A stretch of DNA of 64,000 nt from Lysobacteraceae bacterium P (GCA_005503055.1 SCOX01000002.1:186001-250000); one strand, 5' to 3'. Counted from the stretch's first letter, positions 42,018 through 50,830 are shown. The notes: a model not told the origin generated them from the sequence alone. Numbers and translations: made by a program.

Positions 42018-43004
42018 TTACGACGCGACCGGGTACGGCCCTTCTTCGAACGCGGTCTCGTGGTAACCCTTGCTGCCCACCGCCTCGGCCAACGGGCTGC
42101 GGAAGTCTTCGCCACGTTTGAGCGCCTGCAGCGCGTGCGCGAAGTCGTGGCGGGGACGCCAGCCCAGTTGCTCGCGCGCGTGTGCGTTGTCGTAAACGCG
42201 ATCGACCTGCGGGAACATGCGCCAGCCGCGTGAGGCGTACAGCGCGGCGGCGTCGGGGAAGTGCCGCGCCAGCACCGCGGCGGCGTCGAGCCGCAGCAGC
42301 GGCAGGTCCTCGCGCGTGAAAGGCGTGGTCGACGAGATGATGTAGCGGCCGAATCCGATCGCCTTCGCGCGCTCGACGGCGAGCAGGTGCGCGTCCACCG
42401 CGTCGGCGATGTCCACGCGCCGGTACAGCAGTTCGTTCGCCTGCGCGTTGAGGGTGGAGAAGCCGTTGCGCACGTCGATGCTGTCGTCGGGCTCGGGGAA
42501 GAAGCGCGAGGTGCGCAGCACCAGCACCGGCATGCGGCGCTTGCGGTAGAACAGCTCGCACAGTTGCTCGGCCGAGAGTTTGGTGACCCCGTAGATGTTC
42601 TTCGGGATCGGCGCGACGTCCTCGTCGATCCACGCCGCCGGCTCGCCCGGCGCAGGCGTGAGCGCGGCGCCGAAGGTGCTGGTGGTGCTGGTGAACACGA
42701 ACGCTTCGATGCCCGCCGCGACCGCCTCTTCCAGCAGCACCAGGGTTCCGCTGACGTTGGTGTCGATGAAGTCCTGGTGCGGATGCGTGGCCACGTGCGG
42801 TTTGTGCAGCGTGGCGGAGTGCACGACGGCACGCACGCCTTTCATGTGGCGGCGGACAAAGTCGCGATCGGTGATGGAGCCGACGTGGTCGGTGAAGGCC
42901 GAGGGCTTGATGTCGATGCCGATCGCATCGCGACCGGCGGCGCGCAGTTCGCGCATCAAGCCTTCGCCCAGATGGCCGGCGCTGCCGGTCACGAGTAGGG
43001 TCAT
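42018..43004 (-). CDS. NAD(P)-dependent epimerase/dehydratase (extended SDR)
   Basis: The 328-aa protein carries the Rossmann motif TGSAGHLGEGLMRELRAAGRD at the N-terminus, an active-site tyrosine/lysine pair in YGVTKLSAEQL near residue 140, and the usual substrate-binding tail with GWRPRHDF near 285. The closest type is sugar-nucleotide epimerase or related dehydrogenase. Lone members often act in lipopolysaccharide or secondary metabolism. It is convergent with the lipoprotein gene; upstream lies an SDR gene 85 bases away on the same strand. Confidence 0.88.
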   Translation of the reverse strand: MTLLVTGSAGHLGEGLMRELRAAGRDAIGIDIKPSAFTDHVGSITDRDFVRRHMKGVRAVVHSATLHKPHVATHPHQDFIDTNVSGTLVLLEEAVAAGIEAFVFTSTTSTFGAALTPAPGEPAAWIDEDVAPIPKNIYGVTKLSAEQLCELFYRKRRMPVLVLRTSRFFPEPDDSIDVRNGFSTLNAQANELLYRRVDIADAVDAHLLAVERAKAIGFGRYIISSTTPFTREDLPLLRLDAAAVLARHFPDAAALYASRGWRMFPQVDRVYDNAHAREQLGWRPRHDFAHALQALKRGEDFRSPLAEAVGSKGYHETAFEEGPYPVAS

Positions 43005-43089
43005 GGGGGCGGTTCCGATGACGTGGGGAACTCGATTATGCCGGGGTTTTGTGTCCCGCCCGCGTCCGTGCCGCGTCGCCGCGATCGCG

Positions 43090-43800
43090 CTATTCCCGCG
43101 GCGCCGCCAGGTAAGCCGCCTGCGGCGAGGACAACGATGCCTTCACCTGCCGGCTCGTCTCGTCGGCCAGCACCTCCGGCGTTCCGTCCGCCACCGCGCG
43201 CACGATCTGCTCGGCGACCTCGCGTGGCGAGATCTTCGGCGCATCCATGCCGGCGGTCATGTCGGTGTCCATCAACCCCACGTGCACCGCGGTGACCTGC
43301 GTGCCCTGCGCGGCCAGGTCGCTGCGCAGGCCGTTGGTGAGCGCCCATGCGGCGGCCTTGGAGATGCAGTACGTCGCACTGGCGGGAATGGTGAGCCAGC
43401 TGAGCACCGACAGCACGTTGACCACCGCGCCGCCGCCGTTGACCTCCAGCGTCGAGGCGAAAGCCCGCGTCACGCGCCACGGCCCGAACAGGTTGACCTC
43501 CAGTTCCTCGTGCGCCTTGTGTTCGCCCTCGTCGGAGAACAGCTGGCCACCCTTGGCGATGCCCGCGTTGTTGACCAGCACGTTGACGTCGCAGCACTGG
43601 CGCGAGGCCAGCGCGATGCTGTCGGGCGAGCTCACGTCCAGGGCGACCGGCACGACGCCGTCGGCCTTGTGGATCGTCGATGGATCGCGCGCGGCGGCGT
43701 ACACCTTCCTGGCGCCCGCCTGCCGGAAGGCTTCGACCAACGCGCGGCCCAGGCCGCGATTGGCGCCGGTCACCAGGACCACGGCGTTGCGGATGTCCAT
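43090..43800 (-). CDS. Classical SDR oxidoreductase
   Basis: The 236-aa short-chain dehydrogenase has TGANRGLGRALVEAF (cofactor), NNAGIAKGG (structural NNAG), Ser in NVLSVLSW and the catalytic YCISKAAAW (Tyr-x-x-x-Lys). Substrate is unknown. The gene is 23 bases downstream of the thiolase on the same strand, so the pair is probably co-transcribed, which fits a ketone-reduction or acyl-CoA context. Confidence 0.9.
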   Translation of the reverse strand: MDIRNAVVLVTGANRGLGRALVEAFRQAGARKVYAAARDPSTIHKADGVVPVALDVSSPDSIALASRQCCDVNVLVNNAGIAKGGQLFSDEGEHKAHEELEVNLFGPWRVTRAFASTLEVNGGGAVVNVLSVLSWLTIPASATYCISKAAAWALTNGLRSDLAAQGTQVTAVHVGLMDTDMTAGMDAPKISPREVAEQIVRAVADGTPEVLADETSRQVKASLSSPQAAYLAAPRE

Positions 43801-43823
43801 GTGTCACCTCGTGGGTCGGAACC

Positions 43824-45029
43824 TCAGGAGCGGCTCGTTTCGGACGGGATTTCCAGCGCGATCGCCGTCGCCTCGCCGCCGCCGATGCACAACGCCGCGA
43901 CGCCGCGACGCAGTCCGCGTCGTTGCAGCGCGTGCAGCAGCGTCACGATGAGGCGCGCGCCGGTGGCGCCGATAGGATGTCCGAGCGCACATGCGCCCCC
44001 GTTCACGTTCAACCGCTCGCGTGCGATGCCCAACTCCTGCGCGGCCGCCATCGCCACCACCGCGAAGGCCTCGTTGATCTCGAACAAGTCGACATCGTCC
44101 ACGGCCCAGCCCGTGCGATCGAGCAGTTTGCGGATCGCCGGGATCGGCGCGGTGGTGTACCAGGCCGGCGCCTGGCTGTGCGTGGCGTGGGCGCGGATTT
44201 CGGCGAGGATCGGCAGGCCTTCGCGTTGCGCGATGGACCGTCGCGTCAGCACCAGTGCGGCGGCGCCGTCGGCATTGGCCGAGGCGCTGGCGGCGGTGAT
44301 GGTGCCGTCGGCGGCGAAGGCGGGCTTGAGCGTGGGAATCTTCTCCGGCGACACCTTCAGCGGATGCTCGTCGGTGTCCACGACGACCTCCCCGCCCTTC
44401 GCCGCGATGCCCACCGGCACGATTTCGTCCGCGAACGCGCCCGTCTCGATCGCCTCGCGCGCGCGGCGCAGCGTCTCCATTGCGTAGGCGTCCTGCGCCG
44501 CGCGGTCGAAACCGTAGCGCTGCGCGGCGGCCTCGCCGAACTCGCCCATGGCGCGACCCGGTTCGTAGGCGTCCTCCAGGCCGTCGAGCATCATGTGGTC
44601 GAAGATGCGGTCGTGGCCCACGCGATAACCGCCGCGCGCCTTGGCGAGCAGGTACGGCGCGTTCGACATCGATTCCATACCGCCACTCACCACGAATTCC
44701 GCCGAACCGGCGAGCAGCAGATCGTGCGCCAGCATGGTCGCCTTCATGCCCGAGCCGCAGACCTTGTTCACCGTGGTTGCGCCGACGTCGTCGGGCAGGC
44801 CCGCCGCGCGCATCGCCTGCCGCGCGGGCGCCTGGCCCTGGCCGGCCGGAAGCACGCAGCCCATCAGCACTTCACTCACGCGCTCGGGTGCGAGCGTCGC
44901 GCGTTCGAGCGCGGCGCGGATCGCGTGTGCGCCCAGCTGCGGTGCCGTGACGGGCGACAACGCGCCCAGGAAGCGGCCCAACGGCGTGCGGACGGCGGAG
45001 ACGATGACGACGGGATCGTGGGAATTCAT
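43824..45029 (-). CDS. Acetyl-CoA C-acyltransferase (thiolase)
   Basis: The 401-aa thiolase condenses or cleaves acyl-CoA. The acyl-accepting cysteine is C91 in VNKVCGSGMKAT. The histidine is in the EINEAFAVVAMA region near 335, and the second cysteine and the tail are in GGACALGHPIGATGARLI. The N-terminal VIVSAVRTPLGRFLGAL is also typical. Its relationship to phaA, atoB or fadA cannot be fixed. The gene is upstream of the SDR; the 26-codon remnant at 45081 and a TetR regulator lie immediately before it. Confidence 0.92.
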   Translation of the reverse strand: MNSHDPVVIVSAVRTPLGRFLGALSPVTAPQLGAHAIRAALERATLAPERVSEVLMGCVLPAGQGQAPARQAMRAAGLPDDVGATTVNKVCGSGMKATMLAHDLLLAGSAEFVVSGGMESMSNAPYLLAKARGGYRVGHDRIFDHMMLDGLEDAYEPGRAMGEFGEAAAQRYGFDRAAQDAYAMETLRRAREAIETGAFADEIVPVGIAAKGGEVVVDTDEHPLKVSPEKIPTLKPAFAADGTITAASASANADGAAALVLTRRSIAQREGLPILAEIRAHATHSQAPAWYTTAPIPAIRKLLDRTGWAVDDVDLFEINEAFAVVAMAAAQELGIARERLNVNGGACALGHPIGATGARLIVTLLHALQRRGLRRGVAALCIGGGEATAIALEIPSETSRS

Positions 45030-45080
45030 GGCGGGACTCGTGCGAATGCATCGCGGGCGATGCGGTGGGGGAAAGGGACC

Positions 45081-45161
45081 TCAGACCGGCGCGCGTTCGA
45101 ACATCGGCTGCGACGAGGTCGCCGACGCGAGCAGTCGGCCGCCGGGATCGATCAGGCTCAT
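45081..45161 (-). pseudogene. Short ORF resembling the C-terminal end of an acyl-CoA thioesterase
   Basis: A 26-codon frame (MSLIDPGGRLLASATSSQPM then FERAPV) starts at ATG 45161, overlapping the TetR stop codon by four bases. Residues DPGGRLLASATSSQPMF look like the last strands of TesB-like or hot-dog acyl-CoA thioesterases, which often read D..G.LLA...Q. A short coupled tail without its enzyme suggests a leftover from a deleted thioesterase gene between TetR and thiolase. It may also be a chance frame. Confidence 0.35.
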
Positions 45162-45766
45162 GCGCACGGCTCCAGCGGCGGCAGCTCGAGCGACAGGCGC
45201 GTGGCGAGTTGCCTGCGCGTCGCGTCCAGATGGGCGACGGCACGCGCGCGATCGGGTTCGCAGCGCGCGAGGGTGATCGCGCCGACGAGTTCGGCCAGCA
45301 CCGAACTCGCCAGGCCGTGCGCGTCGTCATGACCGAGCCGCGCCAGCGGCGGCGCGAGTGCCTGCGCGAGCGCCTGCACGCCCGCCGCGAACGCTGCTCG
45401 CGCCGGCGCGTCCAGCCGCGGCAGGTCGCTGGCGAGCGCGGCGATCGGGCAGCCCTTGCCGGGTGCGTCGCGGTGCGCCATCGACAGGTACAGGCGCAGG
45501 TAGGTGGTCAGCGCCTGCGCATCGTCACGGCCTTCGTTGCATCGCGCCCAGTGATCGAGCGCGTCCTCGAACATCCGTGCGATGGCCGCAGCGACCAGTT
45601 CGTCCTTCGATGCGAAGTGCGCATAGAAGCCGCCGTGGGTCAGGCCGGCTTCGCGCATCACTGCCGCCACGCCGATGCGCTGCGGGCCGTCGGCGCGGAG
45701 CGCGCGGGCGGCGGCGCGGACGACGCGCTGGCGGGTTTCGAGCTTGTGGTCGGCGTGGTAACGCAT
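45158..45766 (-). CDS. TetR/AcrR-family transcriptional repressor
   Basis: The 202-aa regulator has an N-terminal helix-turn-helix (TRQRVVRAAARALRADGPQRIGVAAVMREAGLTHGGFYAHFASKDEL) characteristic of TetR proteins of the GGFYxHF type. The C-terminal ligand domain is Ala/Leu rich. A near-perfect 18-bp palindrome at 45781 (15 bases upstream of the start) is its likely operator. The downstream thiolase and SDR genes are plausible targets, along with the divergent GFA gene. Confidence 0.92.
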   Translation of the reverse strand: MRYHADHKLETRQRVVRAAARALRADGPQRIGVAAVMREAGLTHGGFYAHFASKDELVAAAIARMFEDALDHWARCNEGRDDAQALTTYLRLYLSMAHRDAPGKGCPIAALASDLPRLDAPARAAFAAGVQALAQALAPPLARLGHDDAHGLASSVLAELVGAITLARCEPDRARAVAHLDATRRQLATRLSLELPPLEPCA

Positions 45767-45780
45767 GGCGATTCGCGCTT

Positions 45781-45798
45781 ATATGATGTTCGTCATAT
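45781..45798. promoter_or_regulatory. Putative TetR operator
   Basis: Sequence atatgatgttcgtcatat is an 18-bp inverted repeat with a single mismatch pair (gatg / cgtc). It lies between the TetR gene and the divergent GFA gene. AT content is much higher than in the surroundings, as in a promoter with an operator. Confidence 0.65.
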
Positions 45799-45897
45799 TA
45801 CGTTTGGCGACACACCGCGCCAGTGCCGTCGCGCGCATTCAGCAATCCCGATCAACGCGCTGCTGCGACGCTGTGTTCCCCCCGATGGAGCACGGCG

Positions 45898-46317
45898 ATG
45901 TCGATCCCCCTGGAAGGCGGCTGTCAATGCGGCGCGGTGCGCTACCGCGCGACCGCCGAGCCGACGATGGTTGCGCTGTGCCACTGCTCGATGTGCCGTC
46001 GCTCGAGCGGCGCGCCGATGCTGGGTTGGGCGATGTTCGAAGCCGATCGTGTCGAGTTCACGGGCGAACGCCGCGTCGAGCACGCGTCGTCGGCGGATGC
46101 GCGGCGCGGCTTCTGCGGCCGGTGCGGGACCGGCCTGAGCTTCACCGCCGACTACCTGCCCGGTCTGATCGATCTCACGCTGGGCAGCTTCGACGACCCT
46201 GCGCGCCTGCCGCCCCACTTCCACTACTGGGATGGCGAGCGCCTGCCCTGGCTGGGCATCGCCGACGGCCTGCCACGCCATCGCGAATTCCCGCCGATGG
46301 AATCCGAACCCGTCTGA
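45898..46317 (+). CDS. GFA-family (glutathione-dependent formaldehyde-activating-like) zinc protein
   Basis: The 139-aa protein has all zinc-binding cysteines of the Mss4-like fold: GGCQCGAVRYRA near residue 8, LCHCSMCRRSSGAPM near 28 and GFCGRCGTGLSF near 72. GFA members were first linked to S-hydroxymethyl-glutathione formation, but most have no proven activity. The gene is divergent from the TetR regulator and could be controlled by it. It starts at ATG 45898. Confidence 0.9.
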   Translation: MSIPLEGGCQCGAVRYRATAEPTMVALCHCSMCRRSSGAPMLGWAMFEADRVEFTGERRVEHASSADARRGFCGRCGTGLSFTADYLPGLIDLTLGSFDDPARLPPHFHYWDGERLPWLGIADGLPRHREFPPMESEPV

Positions 46318-46439
46318 CGCCGCCGTCGTATCGCGATGAGGCCCATTGGCCCCACGCATCGGCCCTGCATTGGCACTCGAATGGAACCGATTGCCGACCT
46401 ACCGTCGTCCTGCCCTTCCCCCACGTCGAGGACCCGACG

Positions 46440-46931
46440 ATGACGACGACCCGTACCTCCTCCATGCCGCGGCGCTGCATGCTCGCGGTCGTTTCCCTGC
46501 TCTCGCTGGCGGCGATCGCGCCCGCCTTCGCCGGTGGCCACGGCGGCGACCACGGCGCCCGCGGCTGCGCGCGCCAGTTCGAGCTGGCCCAGCGCATGGA
46601 CATGGAATCCTTCCGCGATTACGACGCCGAGACCTTCCGCGCCGTGCACGACGACCGCGCCATCACCATCTTCGCCAGCGGCGCGAAGTTCACCGGCATC
46701 GACGCGATCATGACCGCGCTGGCCAGCCACTTCGCCAACCGGGAGGCGCAGTGGACCTGGACCGAGCTCTACCGCGTGGTCGACGGCTGCAACTCCGCGT
46801 TCATCCTCTACGAGACGGTGTACGAGATCCCGCGCATCGGCTTCCGCCAGCACGCCTACACCGGCGTCACCTACAGCCACGACGGTCGCCGTTGGCTCGC
46901 CATCGCCGACCAGGGCACCGCGTTGCCGTGA
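46440..46931 (+). CDS. Secreted SnoaL/NTF2-like protein
   Basis: The 163-aa protein has a signal peptide (MLAVVSLLSLAAIAPAFAGG, after a 13-residue basic start) and an NTF2-like alpha/beta domain: MESFRDYDAETFRAVHDDRAITIFASGAKFTGIDAIMTALASHF, ending RRWLAIADQGTALP. DUF4440/SnoaL domains bind small hydrophobic ligands or act as isomerases; the function here is unknown. It lies 122 bases after the GFA gene on the same strand. Confidence 0.78.
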   Translation: MTTTRTSSMPRRCMLAVVSLLSLAAIAPAFAGGHGGDHGARGCARQFELAQRMDMESFRDYDAETFRAVHDDRAITIFASGAKFTGIDAIMTALASHFANREAQWTWTELYRVVDGCNSAFILYETVYEIPRIGFRQHAYTGVTYSHDGRRWLAIADQGTALP

Positions 46932-47002
46932 CGCATCGCTTCGGGTCCGACCGCATCGGCGCGCGCGATGGGGTCGGGTCCTCTTTGCGGTGCGCGTCCT
47001 TC

Positions 47003-47416
47003 TCAGACGCATTCAGGGGGCGCAGCGCCCTCGAGCGTGCGTTTCATCGTACGCAACCCTTCCTCGATCATCGCCGTGACCGGCCCGGCGGCTTCGTCGG
47101 GCAGCAGGTCGGCGATCCAGCGCAGCCGCGTGCCTGCGTTCCCGTGTTCGAACGCCTGCACCGACGCGTTGTAGTGCTCGAACGAATCGCCGACGCCGGC
47201 CCACGCGACGCGATGGCGCTGCTCGTCGATGCCGATGATCGGTTCGCGCACCACCGTCCCGTTGCCGAAGGTCACCACGCGCACGCGCCCCTCCATCCGG
47301 CAGTCGACGACGAAGCCGGGAACCAGGCGTTCGTGGATGTGGCCGACGTCGCGCAGCGCATCCCACGCCGTGGACAGCGGGACGTCGACATCGATGTCGC
47401 GGTGGATCGACGCCAT
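47003..47416 (-). CDS. SRPBCC (START/Bet v1-like) family protein
   Basis: The 137-aa cytoplasmic protein MASIHRDIDVDVPLSTAWDALRDV is a typical polyketide cyclase/dehydrase-type SRPBCC domain with GFVVDCRMEGRVRVVTFGNG, HRVAWAGV and a long C-terminal helix (AMIEEGLRTMKRTLEG). These bind hydrophobic ligands in a deep cavity. It is monocistronic with a gaaatcc-type weak ribosome site. The substrate is unknown. Confidence 0.88.
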   Translation of the reverse strand: MASIHRDIDVDVPLSTAWDALRDVGHIHERLVPGFVVDCRMEGRVRVVTFGNGTVVREPIIGIDEQRHRVAWAGVGDSFEHYNASVQAFEHGNAGTRLRWIADLLPDEAAGPVTAMIEEGLRTMKRTLEGAAPPECV

Positions 47417-47729
47417 CGGATTTCTCCTTGCGAAAGCAGGGTGTCCCAGCCTGACGCCGGTGCCGCGCGGCCGCCACGCCCGTTGCGGGCCATCCGACGG
47501 ATGGATGCGTTTCGGATTCGTCCGATGGCGGCAGGCGAACGGCGCTGCAAATCTGGCCCGGGCCGTGCGAGTCGGTCCAGGGCGCCCATCCCCCACGGGC
47601 GTCCGCTCCTTTCAGGGCTGCCGGAACCTTCCGCAGCCCTTTTTTTCGTCCACGCGCTGCGCACACACCTGCACGCACCGCCACGGCGTCCCGCCGTATC
47701 CTGTGCGCCCCACGTCCGGCGCCGCGGCC
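47417..47729 (+). other. Intergenic region with a terminator that lacks an upstream gene
   Basis: Between the divergent SRPBCC and the plus-strand gene at 47730 lie a small palindrome (ccatccg-a-cggatgg, 47490-47504) and a strong plus-strand terminator (47614-47646). No protein gene feeds it, so a small RNA or attenuated leader of roughly 100-200 bases could start near 47440-47500. Confidence 0.4.
47614..47646 (+). terminator. Rho-independent terminator without an obvious gene
   Basis: Stem agggctgc / gcagccct (47614-47621, 47633-47640) is followed by seven T residues. This is the best U-tract terminator in this part of the window. Confidence 0.7.
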
Positions 47730-48260
47730 ATGCACTCCGAATACGATCCCGACGACAACTTCGCCCGCTCGTTCCACAGCGAGGCCGACATCGACGAGGA
47801 CGACGCGCTGGAAGCGGTCGCATGGCAGTTCCTGCTGCTCATCAATCCCGGCGACGACGAGGCGGCGTTCGAGCAGTTTTCCGCCATCCGCGAGGCGCTG
47901 GCCGAAGGCGCCGACCCGGTCGCACTGCTGCGCGAGGCGATCGATTGGCGTTCGGGCTTCTACATCGACGACAGCGACCCGGCCGGGTTGATCGACGTGC
48001 TCGACGAGCTCGCCTCGCGCCTTGGCCTGCGGATCGAATGGGGCGCTGACACCGACGAGGCGGAATTCCTCGCCGATGCCGAAGTGCCCGCGCTGGTAAA
48101 CGTCGCCTTCGACCGCCTGCGCGAGCACCACTACACCTTGTGGACCTGGGAAACCGGCGAGAACGCGCAGGCCGGCTTCATCACCCGCCAGCGCGACGAC
48201 GAGGCGCTGCGCACGGTCGCCGGCGCGCTCGGATTCCACGTACGTACCGGGGCGATGTAA
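47730..48260 (+). CDS. DUF6630-like cytoplasmic protein
   Basis: The 176-aa acidic protein, MHSEYDPDDNFARSFHSEAD, has an internal repeat-like segment (DALEAVAWQFLLLINPGDDEAAFEQFSAIREAL) and closes with HHYTLWTWETGENAQAGFITRQRDDEALRTVAGALGF. It resembles the DUF6630 family of xanthomonads, as far as I recall, with conserved W-T-W-E-T-G. Acidic and leucine-rich, with no export signal. The function is unknown. Confidence 0.65.
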   Translation: MHSEYDPDDNFARSFHSEADIDEDDALEAVAWQFLLLINPGDDEAAFEQFSAIREALAEGADPVALLREAIDWRSGFYIDDSDPAGLIDVLDELASRLGLRIEWGADTDEAEFLADAEVPALVNVAFDRLREHHYTLWTWETGENAQAGFITRQRDDEALRTVAGALGFHVRTGAM

Positions 48261-48290
48261 CGCTGCACGCACTGCAGCGGGCGCACGCGC

Positions 48291-49418
48291 TCAGTCGTGC
48301 GCGGGAAAGCGCACGACGAACTGGCTGCCCTTGCCCGGTCCCTCGCTGCGCGCCTGCACGCTGCCGCCGTGCAGCTCGACAATCTTCTTCACCAGCGCCA
48401 GACCCAGCCCCAGGCCCAGCTTCGAGGTTTCCACGCGCTGCAGGGTGAACATTTCGAACAGGCGCTCCAGCCGTTCCGAGGCGATGCCCACGCCCTCGTC
48501 CGACACGCGCACGATCACCTCCAGTCCTTCCAGCGTGCCGCTCACCCAGATCCGGCCGGGCGCGGGTGTGTAGCGCAGCGCATTGGCGATCAGGTTCACG
48601 AACACCTGCTGCATGCGCATGCGGTCCACGCGCACTTCGATGTCGTTGCGCGGGACGAGCACGCGCAGGACGCGACCGTCCTCCTGCATCTGTCGCCGCG
48701 CGATGTCCGAGGACGCTTCCAGCAATTCGCGCAGGCTGCAACGGGTACGTTCCAGGCAGAAGCCGTCGGAATGGACCTTGCTGTGGTGCATGAGGTCTTC
48801 GATGAGCCGGGCGGCCAGCGAGACGTTGCGTTCGATCACCTCCATCGGCGCGGTGATCTTTTCGTCGCCGTCGCAGCGCCGCCGCAACAGCCCGGCGGCG
48901 AGGCTGATGCCCGACAGGGGATTGCGCAGTTCGTGCGCGAGCAGCGCGATGGCGGCGCTCTTGGCATCGCTGGACTGGGTCGCGGCGCGGCACCGCTCGC
49001 GACTGCTCTCCATCTGCATCTTCACCTCGGTGAGATCGCGGAACAGCTTGAGATAGCTGCAGCCCGGCAGCTGGCCGTCCAGAAACACGGTGACGCCGGA
49101 CGCCCAGAACCGCGAACGGTCCAGGCGCGCCATCCAGCGATCGTCCGACGCCGTGCCGCGATGGCGCGATTCGACGAGTTCGTGCTCCGGGATGCCTGCG
49201 TTCACATCGCGCTTGAGGAAGAAGCGCGCCATGTTCAATCCGACCAGTCCGCCCGGCGCGGCGCCGAGGATGATCTCCGCGCCCGCGTTGGTCCACGTCA
49301 CCTCGCCCTGGGCGCCCAGCAGCAGCGCGGCGTGCTCCGACGAACGCACGGCGAACGCCCAGAGCATGTCCTTGATGGTCTGTTCGTCGACCGGCGGGTG
49401 GAGCGCATGGCTGTCCAT
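48291..49418 (-). CDS. PAS-domain sensor histidine kinase (soluble)
   Basis: The 375-aa kinase has no membrane segment, so it senses an internal signal. Domains: a PAS-like sensor (about 18-130), HisKA with the phospho-accepting H162 in LLAHELRNPLSG, and HATPase_c with the N-box QQVFVNLIANALRYTP, G1 VSDEGVGIASE, F-box LFEMFTL and G2 GLGLGLALVKKIVELHGG. No response-regulator gene is adjacent, making it an orphan. The start has no strong ribosome site and the gene is monocistronic, divergent from the next hydrolase gene. Confidence 0.93.
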   Translation of the reverse strand: MDSHALHPPVDEQTIKDMLWAFAVRSSEHAALLLGAQGEVTWTNAGAEIILGAAPGGLVGLNMARFFLKRDVNAGIPEHELVESRHRGTASDDRWMARLDRSRFWASGVTVFLDGQLPGCSYLKLFRDLTEVKMQMESSRERCRAATQSSDAKSAAIALLAHELRNPLSGISLAAGLLRRRCDGDEKITAPMEVIERNVSLAARLIEDLMHHSKVHSDGFCLERTRCSLRELLEASSDIARRQMQEDGRVLRVLVPRNDIEVRVDRMRMQQVFVNLIANALRYTPAPGRIWVSGTLEGLEVIVRVSDEGVGIASERLERLFEMFTLQRVETSKLGLGLGLALVKKIVELHGGSVQARSEGPGKGSQFVVRFPAHD

Positions 49419-49600
49419 TCGCTTGCTCCCGCGGAAGTCCCCCGCAGTGTGCCCCCGCGCATGGGTGCGTCCCCGTGAAGGTGCTGACTGCGACGTTCAG
49501 CGTGATCGCAGGCCTGCAGAGAGACGGGCGGCGCGTGTCCACGGGCGGCCGGGAACGGCTACGCTGCGACGCTCCGCGATCGCGTCCGCCGCCGCCGCCG

Positions 49601-50824
49601 ATGACCCGTCAAATCCCGACCCTTTTCCTGCTCGCCGCCCTGTGCGGCCTCACGGGACACACGATGGCCGGGGAACCGGTCGCGAGCGTGCGCGTCGCCT
49701 TCGATCGCGACGGCATCGTCTCCACGCAGACGCGGGGATGGGCGGACGTCGCCACGCAACGCGCCGTGAGCGCCGACGACCCGGTGCGTATCGCATCCAT
49801 CTCCAAGATGCTTACCGCGATCGGCGCGATGCGGCTGGTCGAACAGGGCAAGCTGGACCTCGACGCCGACGTCTCGTCGCTGCTTGGCTGGCGCCTGCGC
49901 CATCCGGGGTTTCCGGACACGCCCATCACCTTGCGCCTGCTGCTGTCGCACCGCGCTAGCCTCACCGACGACGCCGGCTATTACGCGATCCCGCTCGACG
50001 GTGCGCTGCGCGAGGTCACCGACGACGCGCGCGCATGGGACAACGCGCACGCGCCCGGCACGTTCTTCCGCTACGCCAACCTCAACTTCCCGGTCGTCGC
50101 CTCGGCGATGGAACGCGCCACGGGCGAGCGCTTCGACACGCTGATGCAGCGCCTGGTGTTCGCGCCGCTGCACATCGATGCGTGCTTCAACTGGGAGAGT
50201 TGCAACGAGGCGACCGTCGCGCGCGCCGTGGTCCTGTACGACACCGACGGCAAGCCGATCCGCGACGACAACGGCGGCCGCAAGCCGGCGTGTTCGGTCA
50301 ACCTCTCCACGCACGGTGATTGCGACCTGTCGCAATGGAAGCCCGGCCGCAACGGCGCGTTGTTCTCGCCGCAGGGCGGGCTGCGCATCTCGTGCAACGG
50401 GCTGGCGAAGGTCGGTCGCCTGTTGCTGGGCGAGGGCGAGGTGGACGGCGTGCGGCTGCTCTCGGCCGAATCGGTGCGCACGCTCGCGCAGCCCCTGTGG
50501 ACGTATGCCGAGGGCACCGGCCTCACCGTGGAAGAGGACGACAGCAGCCAGTCGCAGCGCGGCTTCTTCTGCCGCTACGGGCTGGCCGTGCAGACGCTGG
50601 CGACGAAGCGCGAAGGCTGCCGCGACGATCCCTTCGGCGACGGCGTCGCGCGCGTCGGCCACGCGGGCGCGGCGTACGGACTGCTGTCGGGCGTGTGGAT
50701 CGATCGCGCGTCCGGGACGGGCGTGGCGTACTTCGCGACCGGCGTCGCCGATGCGCCGCGCGGCGAGCGCTCGGCGTTTACCGCGGTGGAAGAAGCGCTG
50801 GCGCGCGGCGACGCGTCGAAGTAG
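49601..50824 (+). CDS. Serine hydrolase of the beta-lactamase/class C-like fold
   Basis: The 407-aa periplasmic protein has a signal peptide (MTRQIPTLFLLAALCGLTGHTMAG). It has the penicillin-binding fold motifs: SISK (SxxK, nucleophile Ser near 71), YAN (YxN) in TFFRYANLNFPV and HAG in GHAGAAYGLLS. It is longer than class C beta-lactamases and lacks the KTG triad in usual form, so it is more likely an esterase or D-aminopeptidase-like enzyme. Hydrolysis of beta-lactams cannot be excluded. The start is ATG 49601; a longer frame exists but has no signal. Confidence 0.82.
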   Translation: MTRQIPTLFLLAALCGLTGHTMAGEPVASVRVAFDRDGIVSTQTRGWADVATQRAVSADDPVRIASISKMLTAIGAMRLVEQGKLDLDADVSSLLGWRLRHPGFPDTPITLRLLLSHRASLTDDAGYYAIPLDGALREVTDDARAWDNAHAPGTFFRYANLNFPVVASAMERATGERFDTLMQRLVFAPLHIDACFNWESCNEATVARAVVLYDTDGKPIRDDNGGRKPACSVNLSTHGDCDLSQWKPGRNGALFSPQGGLRISCNGLAKVGRLLLGEGEVDGVRLLSAESVRTLAQPLWTYAEGTGLTVEEDDSSQSQRGFFCRYGLAVQTLATKREGCRDDPFGDGVARVGHAGAAYGLLSGVWIDRASGTGVAYFATGVADAPRGERSAFTAVEEALARGDASK

Positions 50825-50830
50825 GACGCG

